DNA of 64,000 nucleotides from positions 124,001 through 188,000 of the forward strand of contig NZ_JAGHQU010000004.1 in assembly GCF_017744135.1 (NCBI RefSeq), written 5' to 3'. The notes below the pieces were generated by a model, which was given only the letters and a program-made list of their open reading frames with translations, was not told the DNA's origin and did no database searches. Position numbers and translations under genes: made by a program. The number at the start of each line of letters is the position of its first letter. The first letter of the stretch is position 1. This DNA is from Endozoicomonas sp. G2_2. Lineage in GTDB: Bacteria; Pseudomonadota; Gammaproteobacteria; Nevskiales; Salinisphaeraceae. Shown one piece after another: positions 36,435 through 46,742 of this stretch.

Positions 36435-37553
36435 ATGGGTAAGCCCACACATCTGAGCAAGGCCGACATTGCCGAATTCGGCCGCGAACTCGACGCCATC
36501 CGTGACGAGGTCATGAACGACCTCGGCGAGAGCGATGCGCGCTATATCCGCAACGTGCTCAAGACGCAGCGCTACAGCGAAGTCGCGGGCCGGGCGCTGC
36601 TCATGGCCGGCTTTCTGCCGCCGGCCTGGCTGGCCGGTACCGGTCTGCTGTCGTTGTCCAAGATCCTCGAGAACATGGAGATCGGACACAACGTCATGCA
36701 CGGGCAGTGGGACTGGATGAACGATCCGGCGCTGGACTCGTCCACCTACGAGTGGGACAACACCTGCCCCGCGCACCAGTGGAAGCATTCGCACAACTAC
36801 ATGCACCACACCTTCACCAACATCGTGGATCTCGATCGCGATGTGGGCTACGGCATCCTGCGCATGAGCGAGGACCAGGACTGGCGTCCGCAGCATCTGG
36901 CCCAGCCGCTCACGGCGGCCACACTGGCGGCGTTCTTCCAGTGGGGTGTGGCGCTGCACGACCTCGAGGTCGAACGCCTGGGCAAGGACAAGACCTTCAA
37001 GGAAGCAGCGGTGCAGCTGCGCGACATATGGGGCAAGGCGCGCAAGCAGGTGCTCAAGGACTATCTGCTGTTCCCGGCCCTTGCCGGCCCGATGTTCGCG
37101 CCCGTGCTCGCCGGCAACTTCAGCGCCAATCTCAACCGCAACCTGTGGTCGTTTTTGATCATCTTCTGCGGCCACTTCACCGACGAAGTGGAGATGTTCG
37201 ACGAATCGGAAACCGCCGACGAGACGCGCGGCGAGTGGTATCTGCGCCAGCTGCTGGGTTCGTCGAACCTGACCGGCAGCGTGCCGTTCCATATCCTGTC
37301 GGGCCATCTGAGTTATCAGATCGAGCATCATCTGTTCCCGGACATGCCGTCGCACCGGTATCGGGAAGTGGCGCCGAAGATTCAGGAGATCTGCGAGCGC
37401 TACGGCCTGAACTACAACACCGGCCCGCTCTCCAAGCAGTTCGGCGGCGTGGTCAAGCGCATCCTGCGCATGTCGTTGCCGCATCGGCGTAAACGCAATA
37501 CGCTGACCTTTGAGACATCCACGGATGCCCCGGTCTATGCTGAAGCTGCTTGA
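36435..37553 (+). CDS. Membrane fatty acid desaturase (DesB-like acyl-CoA desaturase)
   Basis: This 372-residue integral-membrane di-iron desaturase has three His boxes. They are HNVMHGQWDW (about residue 86), HSHNYMHHTF (about 117-124) and QIEHHLFPDM (about 298-303), with the QxxHH third box of acyl-lipid/acyl-CoA desaturases. Hydrophobic segments lie near 50-80 and 160-180 and again at 220-250. The start ATG 36435 is 8 bases after GGGAG and 70 bp after the oxidoreductase. It probably introduces a double bond in saturated acyl-CoA to adjust membrane fluidity. Regiochemistry is not visible from sequence alone. Confidence 0.9.
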   Translation: MGKPTHLSKADIAEFGRELDAIRDEVMNDLGESDARYIRNVLKTQRYSEVAGRALLMAGFLPPAWLAGTGLLSLSKILENMEIGHNVMHGQWDWMNDPALDSSTYEWDNTCPAHQWKHSHNYMHHTFTNIVDLDRDVGYGILRMSEDQDWRPQHLAQPLTAATLAAFFQWGVALHDLEVERLGKDKTFKEAAVQLRDIWGKARKQVLKDYLLFPALAGPMFAPVLAGNFSANLNRNLWSFLIIFCGHFTDEVEMFDESETADETRGEWYLRQLLGSSNLTGSVPFHILSGHLSYQIEHHLFPDMPSHRYREVAPKIQEICERYGLNYNTGPLSKQFGGVVKRILRMSLPHRRKRNTLTFETSTDAPVYAEAA

Positions 37554-37854
37554 AACCCTCAAGGATTCGGCCGAGTCGACCGTCGACTCGGCCGCTTCGC
37601 GCGTGGAGAACGTGCATCGCCTGATCAGCGGTTATGTCGGCAGCCAGGCGCGCAGGCTGCGTGGGCGGTCCAGGGCGGACGCGCCACCGAACGTCGATAG
37701 CCCTGCGCAAAACGCGGACAGCACCATCTACGACGTGCTGCGCGGCGTGAACCGCGAGATCGGCGAATTCGGCACCGATGTGTTCGAGATCATCGACGAT
37801 GCGCGGGCGCGCCGCGCGGTCGACAAGGAGGGTGACCCGGACAAGCGCGACTGA
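37537..37854 (+). CDS. Small hypothetical protein downstream of the desaturase
   Basis: A 105-residue frame starting at ATG 37537 (ATG 37525 is also possible) overlaps the desaturase end by 17 bp. It has an amphipathic N-terminal helix (MLKLLETLKDSAESTVDSAA), a Pro/Asn-rich middle and a charged C terminus (DVFEIIDDARARR). No family is recognised. Overlap with the desaturase suggests co-expression. The frame could still be chance, but the codon pattern fits the genome. Confidence 0.55.
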   Translation: MLKLLETLKDSAESTVDSAASRVENVHRLISGYVGSQARRLRGRSRADAPPNVDSPAQNADSTIYDVLRGVNREIGEFGTDVFEIIDDARARRAVDKEGDPDKRD

Positions 37855-37916
37855 CGCTCGCCGTCACCCTGCGTGAGCGCGTAGAATCGCTGTGCATCCA
37901 GCCGACTAGGGCGCGC

Positions 37917-40900
37917 ATGGCGGTAGCCGATTTCATACGTCGAAGCATGGCCTGGGCTCTGGTCGTGCTGCTCGTCGCGGTGGCAGCGACAGCCCACGCC
38001 CAGCTGTCGAACGGCGACGCCGAGGCGCAGATCTCGGATCTGCGCAAGCGTGTGGATGCGCTTGGCGCGCGCGACGATGTCGAGTCTGCGGTACGCGAGC
38101 GCGTACGCAACACCTACCAGCAAGCCATCGCATCTCTCGAGGCGGCGCGCAACGCACGCCAGCGCACGCGTGAATTGCGGGAAGAGGCCGGTGAGGCGCC
38201 GTCCCGCATTCGCGAGCTCAAGGCCGAACTTGCCGGGATCGAGGCGCCGCCGCCGATCGACGAACTGCGTGCCCTGTCCGGCGGCACGCTGGCGTCGCGG
38301 GTGGATACAACCAGTTCCAGGCTGGCGGACAGTCAATCCAGCCTTGCCGATCTGCGCGATCAGCTCACGCGCCTGGCACAGCGCCCGGAAGCCGCGCGCC
38401 AGGAACTCGCGGATGCGCGTACCGCGCTGCAGGCCCTGGATACGGCGTCGGCAGACGATACCGGGCAGTCGTCCCTGCTGCTGGAGGCCCAGCGCACGCA
38501 AAACCTGGCACGCCGCGAGGCGCTCACGGCCGAGATCGAAAAGCTGCAACAGGAGCTCGGTAGCCAGGATCCGCGGCAGCGTGAACTCGAAGCGCGTCGC
38601 GCGCTGGCCGAAGCACGGCTGGCGCACGACACCGAACTTCTGGCCGCGCTGCAGCGTGCCCTCGGCGAGCGTCAGAACGAAACCGCGATCGAGCTGCGCA
38701 GCGCCAGCCAGGCCAAGCTTAGCGAGCTGCGCACTGCGGTCGAACCGATCGCCTCGACCGCGCAGCGCAATGTCGAACTGGCCAATCAGCTCACCGACGT
38801 CACCCGCGAAAGCGAAGCGCTGGCGACCCGGCAGGTGCGCGAGCGCAAGCGCGTCGAGGATATCCAGCGACGGCTGAATCTGGTGCAGCGCCAGCTCGAG
38901 ATCGGTGGCTCGTCGGTTGCGCTGGGTGACGTGCTGCGCGCGCAGCGGCGCGATCTGGCCAAACCCAGGCTGTTCGAAACACGCAGCGAATCGAGTGCCG
39001 AGGAGCCGGAGATCGCCTCGGCCGAGCTCATGCGGTTTCAGCTGCAGCAGCAGCGGGTGGAACTCGAGGATATCTCCCGGCGTGTCGGCGATATCCGCGA
39101 CGCGGCCGAGCAGACGCTCGAGCCGGGCCAGATCGACTCGCTGCGGGCGCTGCTTGAGCAGCGGCGCGATATTCTCGATCTGCTGATCGATGCCGAGGGC
39201 CGCTTCATCGAGATCGGCCGCGATCTGCGCGGGCTTTCGCAGCAGCATGAAGAGACCGTCGACTCGTTCAACCGTCTGCTCGACGAAAGACTGTTCTGGC
39301 TGCCGTCGTTCAACCCCATGCAGCTGGACTGGTTTGCGCGTACTGGTCAGGACCTGCCCTGGGCCTTCGAGCCCCAGTCCTGGGAGAAGGCGTTCCTGAG
39401 CGTGGTGGAAGGCGCGCGCACGCGCCCGATCGTCACTTCGGCGGTGCTGCTGTTCATTGCCGCGTTGCTTGGCGTGCGGCGGCCGCTGCGCCATCGTCTG
39501 CGCCAGCTGGCGGAGCCGGTGGGCAACGTGCGCCGCGACACGGCGTGGCTGACCCTGCGCGCGGCACTGATTACCGTGCTGCTGTTCATCCCCATCGTTG
39601 CGGTGCTGCTGCTGGCCGGCTATCTGGCGCGCGCGCCGGGGGATGCCGGCGTATTTACCCAGGCCGTGTCCCAGGTCTTTGTCCAGCTCGCCATTCTGGC
39701 GCTGTTTCTGGAGCCGTTTGCGCAAGTCTGTCGCAAGTTCGGCCTGGCACACAGCCATTTTCTGTGGAGCGACGAGGCGCGCCACGGTCTACACCGCATG
39801 CTGCGCTGGCTGCTTGCAATGCTCGTCATACCCACGATTCTCGTGACCTTCACGGAAGCGTTCGACGACGACGCCAAGCGCGAAACCATCGGCCGCGGGG
39901 CGTTCATGTTCGGATCGCTGGTGATCGCGGTGTTCTCGTGGCGATTGCTGCACCCGGTGCGCGGCGAGCTTGCCGGCGTGATCAACGCCGAGGACGAGTC
40001 GCACTGGCGGCTGGGTTATCTCTGGCTGCCGATAGCGGTCGGCGTGCCCCTGTTGCTGTTCGGGCTGGCCGGTTGGGGGTACTACTACACCGCGCTGCAG
40101 CTGCAGAGCCGTTTCTTCTATTCCGCCGGTCTGCTGGGCGGCTGTTTTGTGCTCTACGCGCTGATCGTGCGCTGGCTGACGGTTGCCGAGCGCCGCCTCG
40201 CGCTCACCCGCGCGCTGCGCAAGCGCGAGGAGGCACGCGAGGCGCGCGCGACGCGTGATGCGGCCGCCGCCGCGGGCGAGAGCACGCCGGAAAATCTCGA
40301 CACGCTCGAGATCGATCTCATGCAGATCAGCGAGCAGACGCGCGGGCTGATCAAGGTCGTAATCGCGCTGATCACGGTCGCGGTGTTGTGGATCATCTGG
40401 TCCGATACGCTGCCCGCCCTGCAGCTGCTGGACAACGTCACGCTCTGGCAGTACGCGACCGAGATCGACGGCAAGTCCCAGCTCACGCGCGTGACCCTGG
40501 GCGCGTTGCTTCTGGCGCTCGCGCTCGGCGTGGTCACGGCACTGGCCGGTCGCAACTTGCCGGGCTTTCTCGAGATCACGGTGTTGCGGCGTTTCTCGAT
40601 GGACGCCGGCAGTCGTTACGCGATGGCCACGCTGTTCCAGTACGCCATCGTGATCATCGGTCTGCTGGGCGCGGTGGCCCTGATCGGCTTTCGCTGGTCC
40701 TCGATCCAGTGGCTGGTGGCCGCGGTTGGCGTGGGTCTGGGTTTCGGCCTGCAGGAGATCTTCGCCAATTTCGTCTCCGGCATCGTGATTCTGTTCGAGC
40801 GCCCCGTGCGGGTGGGCGATACGGTCACGGTCGGCACGCTCACCGGCACGGTGTCGCGTATCCGTATCCGCGCGACCACGGTCACCGACTGGGACAACAA

Positions 40901-41363
40901 GGAAGTGGTGATCCCGAACAAGACGTTCATTACCGAAACGGTGATCAACTGGACGCTCACCGACGACATCACGCGCCTGATCATCCGCGTGCATCTGGCG
41001 CTGGACACGGATACCGAGCTCGCCGAAAAACTGATCATGGACGTGATTCGCGACGAGCCGGTGGCGCTCGACAACCCGGCGCCGACCGTGTTTTTCGTCG
41101 GCTACGACGACAGCGCGCTGATCTACGAGGCGCGCATCTTCTATCACGATCTGTACAACCTGCTGCCGTTGCAGCACGCCATCTACAAGCGTATGCACGC
41201 GGCGTTCAGAGCCAACGACGTGGTGGTGTCGTTTCCGCAACAGGATCTCCACCTGCGCTCGATCGACGAGTCGTTCGGCGAGGTGCTGGGTGCGAAGCGA
41301 AACGCGCGCGGCGCGCAGGACGATGGGGGCGACGGATCGTCGACGCCGTCGCCGGCCCGCTAG
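37917..41363 (+). CDS. Large mechanosensitive channel, MscK/KefA type
   Basis: This 1148-residue protein has a signal peptide (cleavage near TAHAQ, residue 27), a long coiled-coil rich periplasmic region to about residue 460, and roughly ten membrane helices. The C-terminal MscS fold includes VAAVGVGLGFGLQEIFANF (about 932-950) and FVSGIVILFERPVRVGDTV. VVIPNKTFITETVINWT, the beta domain of MscS, follows. MscK/MscM proteins release solutes on hypo-osmotic shock, and MscK gating depends on external potassium in E. coli. It is convergent with the osmoregulated glucan gene opgD. Confidence 0.9.
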   Translation: MAVADFIRRSMAWALVVLLVAVAATAHAQLSNGDAEAQISDLRKRVDALGARDDVESAVRERVRNTYQQAIASLEAARNARQRTRELREEAGEAPSRIRELKAELAGIEAPPPIDELRALSGGTLASRVDTTSSRLADSQSSLADLRDQLTRLAQRPEAARQELADARTALQALDTASADDTGQSSLLLEAQRTQNLARREALTAEIEKLQQELGSQDPRQRELEARRALAEARLAHDTELLAALQRALGERQNETAIELRSASQAKLSELRTAVEPIASTAQRNVELANQLTDVTRESEALATRQVRERKRVEDIQRRLNLVQRQLEIGGSSVALGDVLRAQRRDLAKPRLFETRSESSAEEPEIASAELMRFQLQQQRVELEDISRRVGDIRDAAEQTLEPGQIDSLRALLEQRRDILDLLIDAEGRFIEIGRDLRGLSQQHEETVDSFNRLLDERLFWLPSFNPMQLDWFARTGQDLPWAFEPQSWEKAFLSVVEGARTRPIVTSAVLLFIAALLGVRRPLRHRLRQLAEPVGNVRRDTAWLTLRAALITVLLFIPIVAVLLLAGYLARAPGDAGVFTQAVSQVFVQLAILALFLEPFAQVCRKFGLAHSHFLWSDEARHGLHRMLRWLLAMLVIPTILVTFTEAFDDDAKRETIGRGAFMFGSLVIAVFSWRLLHPVRGELAGVINAEDESHWRLGYLWLPIAVGVPLLLFGLAGWGYYYTALQLQSRFFYSAGLLGGCFVLYALIVRWLTVAERRLALTRALRKREEAREARATRDAAAAAGESTPENLDTLEIDLMQISEQTRGLIKVVIALITVAVLWIIWSDTLPALQLLDNVTLWQYATEIDGKSQLTRVTLGALLLALALGVVTALAGRNLPGFLEITVLRRFSMDAGSRYAMATLFQYAIVIIGLLGAVALIGFRWSSIQWLVAAVGVGLGFGLQEIFANFVSGIVILFERPVRVGDTVTVGTLTGTVSRIRIRATTVTDWDNKEVVIPNKTFITETVINWTLTDDITRLIIRVHLALDTDTELAEKLIMDVIRDEPVALDNPAPTVFFVGYDDSALIYEARIFYHDLYNLLPLQHAIYKRMHAAFRANDVVVSFPQQDLHLRSIDESFGEVLGAKRNARGAQDDGGDGSSTPSPAR

Positions 41364-41390
41364 GCGCGCATTCGCGCCGCGGGCGTTGTG

Positions 41391-43007
41391 CTATGCCTTG
41401 CCGTCGTCCTCGTCGGCGGTGAGCCGGCGCGGTAGCGCCTGCGGATAGTAGGCGTACAGCCAGGTTTCGGTGAGTATGCGGCCCTCGTGGCCGAGCGTGG
41501 CGCGCAGTTCGACGGGCTTATCGTCGGGCGGGAGTTCGCCTTGCCAGTCGAAGATCACGCGCCAGCGGCCGGTATCCTCCACGTGCTGCACGTAGGGATT
41601 GTCGATTCGTCCGTGGGTGGTGGCGACATCGGGTTCGGGTTCGTCGTCCGGCGTGAGGCCGCTAAGTGCGTCGCCGGCGAAATCGATCACGAACTTGCGC
41701 GCAAGGACCGATTGATCCTCGTAGGTGCCGGGCCCGCCGGCGCGGCCGGTGCGTGTCGAGACCACGCGTGCGAGTTCGGGCGGGTAGGGCTCTTCGCTGC
41801 ACCAGTGCAGGCGATAATCGAACCGCCATTCCTGCCCGGCGACCGTCTTGTCCTGCGGGACCCAGAACACGTTGATGTTGTCGTAGACCTCTTCATCGGT
41901 CGGCAGCTCGAGCAGACCGACATGGCCGGCGCCCCAGCCGCCGCGCGGCTCGACCCAGAGGCTGGGGCGCTTCTCGAACCCGACTTCCGGGTCCTGATAG
42001 TGGTCGAACGCCCGATCGCGCTGGAGCAGGCCGAAGCCTTTCGGATCCTGGTCCTGAAAGGCGCTGTACTGTACCCGCGGCGGGTTGCTGAGTGCGCGCC
42101 AGAGGCGTTCGCCCTTGCCTGTGGTCATGGCCAGGCCGTCGCTGTCGTGGATTTCGGGACGCCAGTCCACGCCGCGGCGCGCGTTCGTCTCGGAGAACCA
42201 GAACATGCTGGTCAGCGGGGCGATGCCCAGGCGCTGGACGGCATTGCGCTGGAAAAGCCGTGACTCGATATCCATGATCACGTTGCCCGGGCGGCGCACG
42301 CGCAGGCGATAGGCGCCGGTCAGCGCTTCGCCCTCGAGCAGCGCGCAGATGGTGATTTCACGATCACCCGGGGCAGGCTTGATCAGCCAGTAGGCAGAAA
42401 AGCGCGGAAACGCTTCCTGTTCGCCGTAGCCGGTATCCACCGATATTCCGCGCGCGGACAGACCGTACTGGTTGAGCCCGCCAGGACTGCGGAAATAACT
42501 CGCGCCCTTGAACGCCAGCCATTCCAGCTCGTCACCACTGCGATCCACGAGCCGAAAACCTGCGAAGCCGAGATCGTCCGGCAGCCGTTCGGCGAGTTCC
42601 GGGTCCTCGTAGCTGAACAGGTCGGCGTCGTAGGCGATATGCCGGCTGCGCCCGTCTTCCACGACATGAATATCGACGGGTTCGCGCGCGTTCTGGTCGA
42701 GATGGAAGAACTCGAGCCGTACCGGCGTATCGGAATCCGACCAGAGGGCGGCCTCCTTGCGGGTATCGATCCCCATGAAGGATTCATAGCCCAGATCGTC
42801 GAGCAATTTCTCGTAGTGGTCGGATGGCGGCGTATAGGGTTGCCCGGCCAGCGTACGCGCATGGGCGACGAGGGCGTCGAAACTGAACGGCTGGCCATCG
42901 CCGGGGCGCGCCGCGTGCGCGAGCCGGCTCCAGCCGCCCAACGCAGAAACGCCTGCAAGTGCCGTCGTGGACACAAGCAGGCGTCGTCTACCGAGGTCTG
43001 TTTCCAT
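41391..43007 (-). CDS. Glucan biosynthesis protein, OpgD/MdoD type, Tat-exported
   Basis: This 538-residue protein has a twin-arginine signal (GRRRLLVSTTALAGVSALGG, about residues 6-25) as in OpgD. The OpgG/OpgD domain is marked by KGASYFRSPGGLNQYGLSARG, WLIKPAPGDREITICALLEG, MFWFSETNARRGVDWRPEIHDSDGLAM split, and WVEPRGGWGAGHVGLLELPT. These periplasmic proteins shape osmoregulated periplasmic glucans. E. coli opgD is a stand-alone gene, and so is this one. It is convergent with mscK and just downstream of rpoH. Confidence 0.9.
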   Translation of the reverse strand: METDLGRRRLLVSTTALAGVSALGGWSRLAHAARPGDGQPFSFDALVAHARTLAGQPYTPPSDHYEKLLDDLGYESFMGIDTRKEAALWSDSDTPVRLEFFHLDQNAREPVDIHVVEDGRSRHIAYDADLFSYEDPELAERLPDDLGFAGFRLVDRSGDELEWLAFKGASYFRSPGGLNQYGLSARGISVDTGYGEQEAFPRFSAYWLIKPAPGDREITICALLEGEALTGAYRLRVRRPGNVIMDIESRLFQRNAVQRLGIAPLTSMFWFSETNARRGVDWRPEIHDSDGLAMTTGKGERLWRALSNPPRVQYSAFQDQDPKGFGLLQRDRAFDHYQDPEVGFEKRPSLWVEPRGGWGAGHVGLLELPTDEEVYDNINVFWVPQDKTVAGQEWRFDYRLHWCSEEPYPPELARVVSTRTGRAGGPGTYEDQSVLARKFVIDFAGDALSGLTPDDEPEPDVATTHGRIDNPYVQHVEDTGRWRVIFDWQGELPPDDKPVELRATLGHEGRILTETWLYAYYPQALPRRLTADEDDGKA

Positions 43008-43039
43008 AGGCGCCGGCCGTCAGGCCGAGTGGCTATCGG

Positions 43040-43915
<876 letters not shown>

Positions 43916-44032
43916 GTGCAAAGCCTCCTTGGGACTTTTGCTAGTTGCATCCAGTCTAACAAAAAATCGCGGATTACGAGGGATCGATTATAGGCGCAAC
44001 GGTATGACCGCAACGTTGCCGTTAGGTTCCGC

Positions 44033-45028
44033 CTATCGTGGTTCAATCGCGGCCAGGCGCCGGTTCACGGTCAGTGCACAGCCGGCCCAGCCGAGGCCGA
44101 CGCCCGTGCCGAGCATGACCAGTACGCCCTTGAAGCTCAGACCATGTAGGGCGAGCGCGCCATCGTAGGATCGCGTCAGCGCGCCGAGCGGCTCGGCCAG
44201 CGCGATGAAGCACGCCCCCAGCAGAAGGAGCGCCAGAATCGCCCCCACGAGCCCGTACCAGAAACCGCTGTAGAGAAACGGGCGGCGAATGAATGCGTCG
44301 GAGGCCCCGAGCAGCTTCATCACCTCGATCTCCTCGCGACGATTCTCGATGTCCAGCCGGATGGTGTTGCCGACGATGAACAGCACCGCTACCGACAGCA
44401 GCAGCCCGATCACCCAGGCCGAGCGTTCCATCACCGACAGGATGGCATAAAGCCGGGCCAGCCAGGCCTGATCCAGTTCCGCACGCGCGACCCCCGCCTG
44501 CGACTCTAGATCCACCAGCAGTTCGCCGACTTCGGCGCGCGGCATCTCGGGCCGGGGCGTGACCACGATGACGGCCGGTAGCGGGTTGTCTTCGAGGGCG
44601 TCAAGCGCGGCCCCGAATCCGGAGGATTCGCGAAACTGTTCGAGGCCTGCCTGGGCAGATATGAACCGCGTCTCGGCGACGCTGTCGCGGTCGGCGATCT
44701 TTTCGGCCAGCGCTTCGCCGCTTGCGGTATCGACGCTGTCTTCGAGATAAAGCGATGCCTGGACAGCGCGATGCCAGCTCTGCGACAGGGTGTCCAGATT
44801 GGTCATCAGCACGTACAAGCCGGCCGGCAGAGCCAGTGCGATACCGATGACAAAGGTCGTGAGCAGGCTCGCCACCCAGCGCCGGTGCAGCCGACCCAGG
44901 CTTTCGATCAGGCACCGCGCATGAGCGCTGGCCCAGCCCTGGGCCGGCGCGGCGAGGGTGCTGGGCGTGATCCGCCGGCGGCTGGTATTCACCGCGGCAC
45001 GTTGCGGGGATTGACTACGGCGGGCCAT
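44033..45028 (-). CDS. ftsX: Cell division permease-like protein FtsX
   Basis: FtsX, 331 residues, is the membrane partner of FtsE. It has an Arg/Ser/Ala-rich cytoplasmic N terminus (about 45 residues), a first helix (VASLLTTFVIGIALALPAGL), a large periplasmic loop (about residues 80-195) that signals to cell-wall amidase activators, and three C-terminal helices. It lies 4 bp after ftsE. The family is recognisable by the RREEIEVMKLLGASDAFIRRPF segment. Confidence 0.95.
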   Translation of the reverse strand: MARRSQSPQRAAVNTSRRRITPSTLAAPAQGWASAHARCLIESLGRLHRRWVASLLTTFVIGIALALPAGLYVLMTNLDTLSQSWHRAVQASLYLEDSVDTASGEALAEKIADRDSVAETRFISAQAGLEQFRESSGFGAALDALEDNPLPAVIVVTPRPEMPRAEVGELLVDLESQAGVARAELDQAWLARLYAILSVMERSAWVIGLLLSVAVLFIVGNTIRLDIENRREEIEVMKLLGASDAFIRRPFLYSGFWYGLVGAILALLLLGACFIALAEPLGALTRSYDGALALHGLSFKGVLVMLGTGVGLGWAGCALTVNRRLAAIEPR

Positions 45029-45032
45029 GGCG

Positions 45033-45698
45033 TCAGCCGTTTTCCAGATGGCCGTGATCGAGCCGGATACGGCGGTAGCCCAGCCGCTCGACCAGATCGA
45101 TGGCGTGCGTGGCGATCATGATGCTGGTGCCGGCTTCGTTCAGGCGCGTGAACAGGCGCATGATATCGGCCGAGAGCGCCGGGTCGAGATTGCCGGTGGG
45201 CTCATCGGCGAGTATGAGATACGGCCGATCGACCACCGCGCGGGCGATGCCGACCCGCTGCTGCTCGCCGCCGGACAGCGTGACCGGGAACTTGCGCTCG
45301 TGGGAGAGCAGGCCGACGGTGTCGAGCGCCGCGCGTACCCGGCGCGCGATGTCCGCATGGCCAAGTCCGCGGATCACCAGCGGCAGGGCGACGTTGTCGA
45401 ACACCGTGCGATCGAACAGCAGATTGTAGTTCTGGAAGATCAGCCCGAGCCGCTGGCGATAACGGGGAATCTGGCTGCGCTTGACCGCGCCAAGGTTGGT
45501 GCCGTTGATCACCACCTGACCGCGGGTGGGGCGCTCGATCAGCCCGATCAGTTTCATCAGGGTCGATTTGCCGGCCCCGGAATGCCCCGTCAGAAAAGCC
45601 ATCTCGCCACGCCGCAGATGCAGCGATACGCCATCCAGCGCGATCTTGCCGCCGGGATAGCGCTTGATCACGTTCTTGAAGGCGACGATATCGGTCAT
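45033..45698 (-). CDS. ftsE: Cell division ATP-binding protein FtsE
   Basis: FtsE is the 221-residue ABC ATPase of the FtsEX divisome complex. The Walker A motif is GHSGAGKSTLMKLIG (residues about 38-46), the signature is LSGGEQQRVGIARAVV (about 140), and Walker B plus the catalytic Glu is LILADEPTGNLD (about 162). It starts 18 bp after the end of ftsY and 4 bp before ftsX, and is co-transcribed with both. Confidence 0.97.
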   Translation of the reverse strand: MTDIVAFKNVIKRYPGGKIALDGVSLHLRRGEMAFLTGHSGAGKSTLMKLIGLIERPTRGQVVINGTNLGAVKRSQIPRYRQRLGLIFQNYNLLFDRTVFDNVALPLVIRGLGHADIARRVRAALDTVGLLSHERKFPVTLSGGEQQRVGIARAVVDRPYLILADEPTGNLDPALSADIMRLFTRLNEAGTSIMIATHAIDLVERLGYRRIRLDHGHLENG

Positions 45699-45716
45699 GG
45701 GCGTGCGGCTGGCCGG

Positions 45717-46682
45717 TTACTGCTTGCGATCGAACAGGGCGTCCATGAAGTGCTCGGACTCGAACACGCCCAGATCCTCGACCTTCTCGCCGATGCCGAT
45801 GAAGCGCAATGGCAGGCCGAGCCGCTTGGCGATCGCGAATACGATGCCGCCCGACGCGGTCCCGTCGAGCTTGGTGATGGTGATGCCGGTCAGGCCGACG
45901 GCCTCGTGGAAGGCCACGGCCTGCTGCAGCGCATTGCCGCCGGTGGTGGCATCTACCACGAGCATGACTTCATGCGGCGCGTACTCGTCCTGCTTGCCCA
46001 GCACGCGCTTGACCTTCTTGAGTTCGTCCATGAGATGGCCCTGCGTATGCAGGCGCCCCGCTGTATCCGCGATGAGCACGTCGATGCCGCGCGCCTTGGC
46101 TTTCGAGAACGCGTCGAAGACCACCGACGCCGAGTCGGAGCCGCTGCCCTGGGCGACAACGGGGACGTGGTTGCGCTCGCCCCAGCCCTGTAGTTGTTCG
46201 ACCGCGGCGGCACGGAAGGTATCGCCCGCGGCGAGCATCACCGATTGACCGGCATCCTGGAATTTCTTCGCCAGCTTGCCGATCGTGGTCGTCTTGCCGA
46301 CACCGTTCACGCCGACCATGAGAATGACATAGGGGCGGGTATGCGCGGGGATCTCGAGCGGTTCCTCGCAGGGTGTCAGGATCGCGCCCAGATGCTCGCG
46401 CAGCGACTTGCCAAGATCCTTGCCGGTGCGCAGGCGGCCGCCGTCGTACAGCGTCTGCAGGCGCGCCATCACCTGGCCCGTGGCTTCGACGCCGACATCG
46501 GCAAGCAGCAGCTGGGTCTCGAGTTCGTCGAGCGCGTCCTGGTCGACGGTTTCGCCGGGCAGCAGGTTGCGCAGGTCATAGGTCAGCCACGAGTCGCCCT
46601 TGTTCAGGCTGGCTCGCATACGGGTGAAGAAGCCGGGTTGCTTGAGCTTCGAGGTCTTGCGCGGCTGCGGATCGTTGGCCAT
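45717..46682 (-). CDS. ftsY: Signal recognition particle receptor FtsY
   Basis: This 321-residue GTPase pairs with Ffh to deliver inner-membrane proteins to the translocon. The GTPase domain has VGVNGVGKTTTIGKLAKKF (about residue 123), DTFRAAAVEQLQ, DTAGRLHTQGHLMDELKK and TKLDGTASGGIVFAIA. It lacks the long acidic A domain present in E. coli FtsY (497 residues), starting instead with a short basic segment MANDPQPRKTSKLKQPGFF. Co-directional with ftsE/ftsX. Confidence 0.96.
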   Translation of the reverse strand: MANDPQPRKTSKLKQPGFFTRMRASLNKGDSWLTYDLRNLLPGETVDQDALDELETQLLLADVGVEATGQVMARLQTLYDGGRLRTGKDLGKSLREHLGAILTPCEEPLEIPAHTRPYVILMVGVNGVGKTTTIGKLAKKFQDAGQSVMLAAGDTFRAAAVEQLQGWGERNHVPVVAQGSGSDSASVVFDAFSKAKARGIDVLIADTAGRLHTQGHLMDELKKVKRVLGKQDEYAPHEVMLVVDATTGGNALQQAVAFHEAVGLTGITITKLDGTASGGIVFAIAKRLGLPLRFIGIGEKVEDLGVFESEHFMDALFDRKQ

Positions 46683-46742
46683 TGAGTCTGCGTCGGCTGC
46701 GATGGATTTGAATGAAACGAACGGCCCGGCGCGGCCGTGGGT

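Noticed and set aside
41391-43007. Plus-strand frames (41487-42263 and others) as separate genes
   Set aside because: They are shadows of the glucan biosynthesis gene, which has a Tat signal and family motifs.
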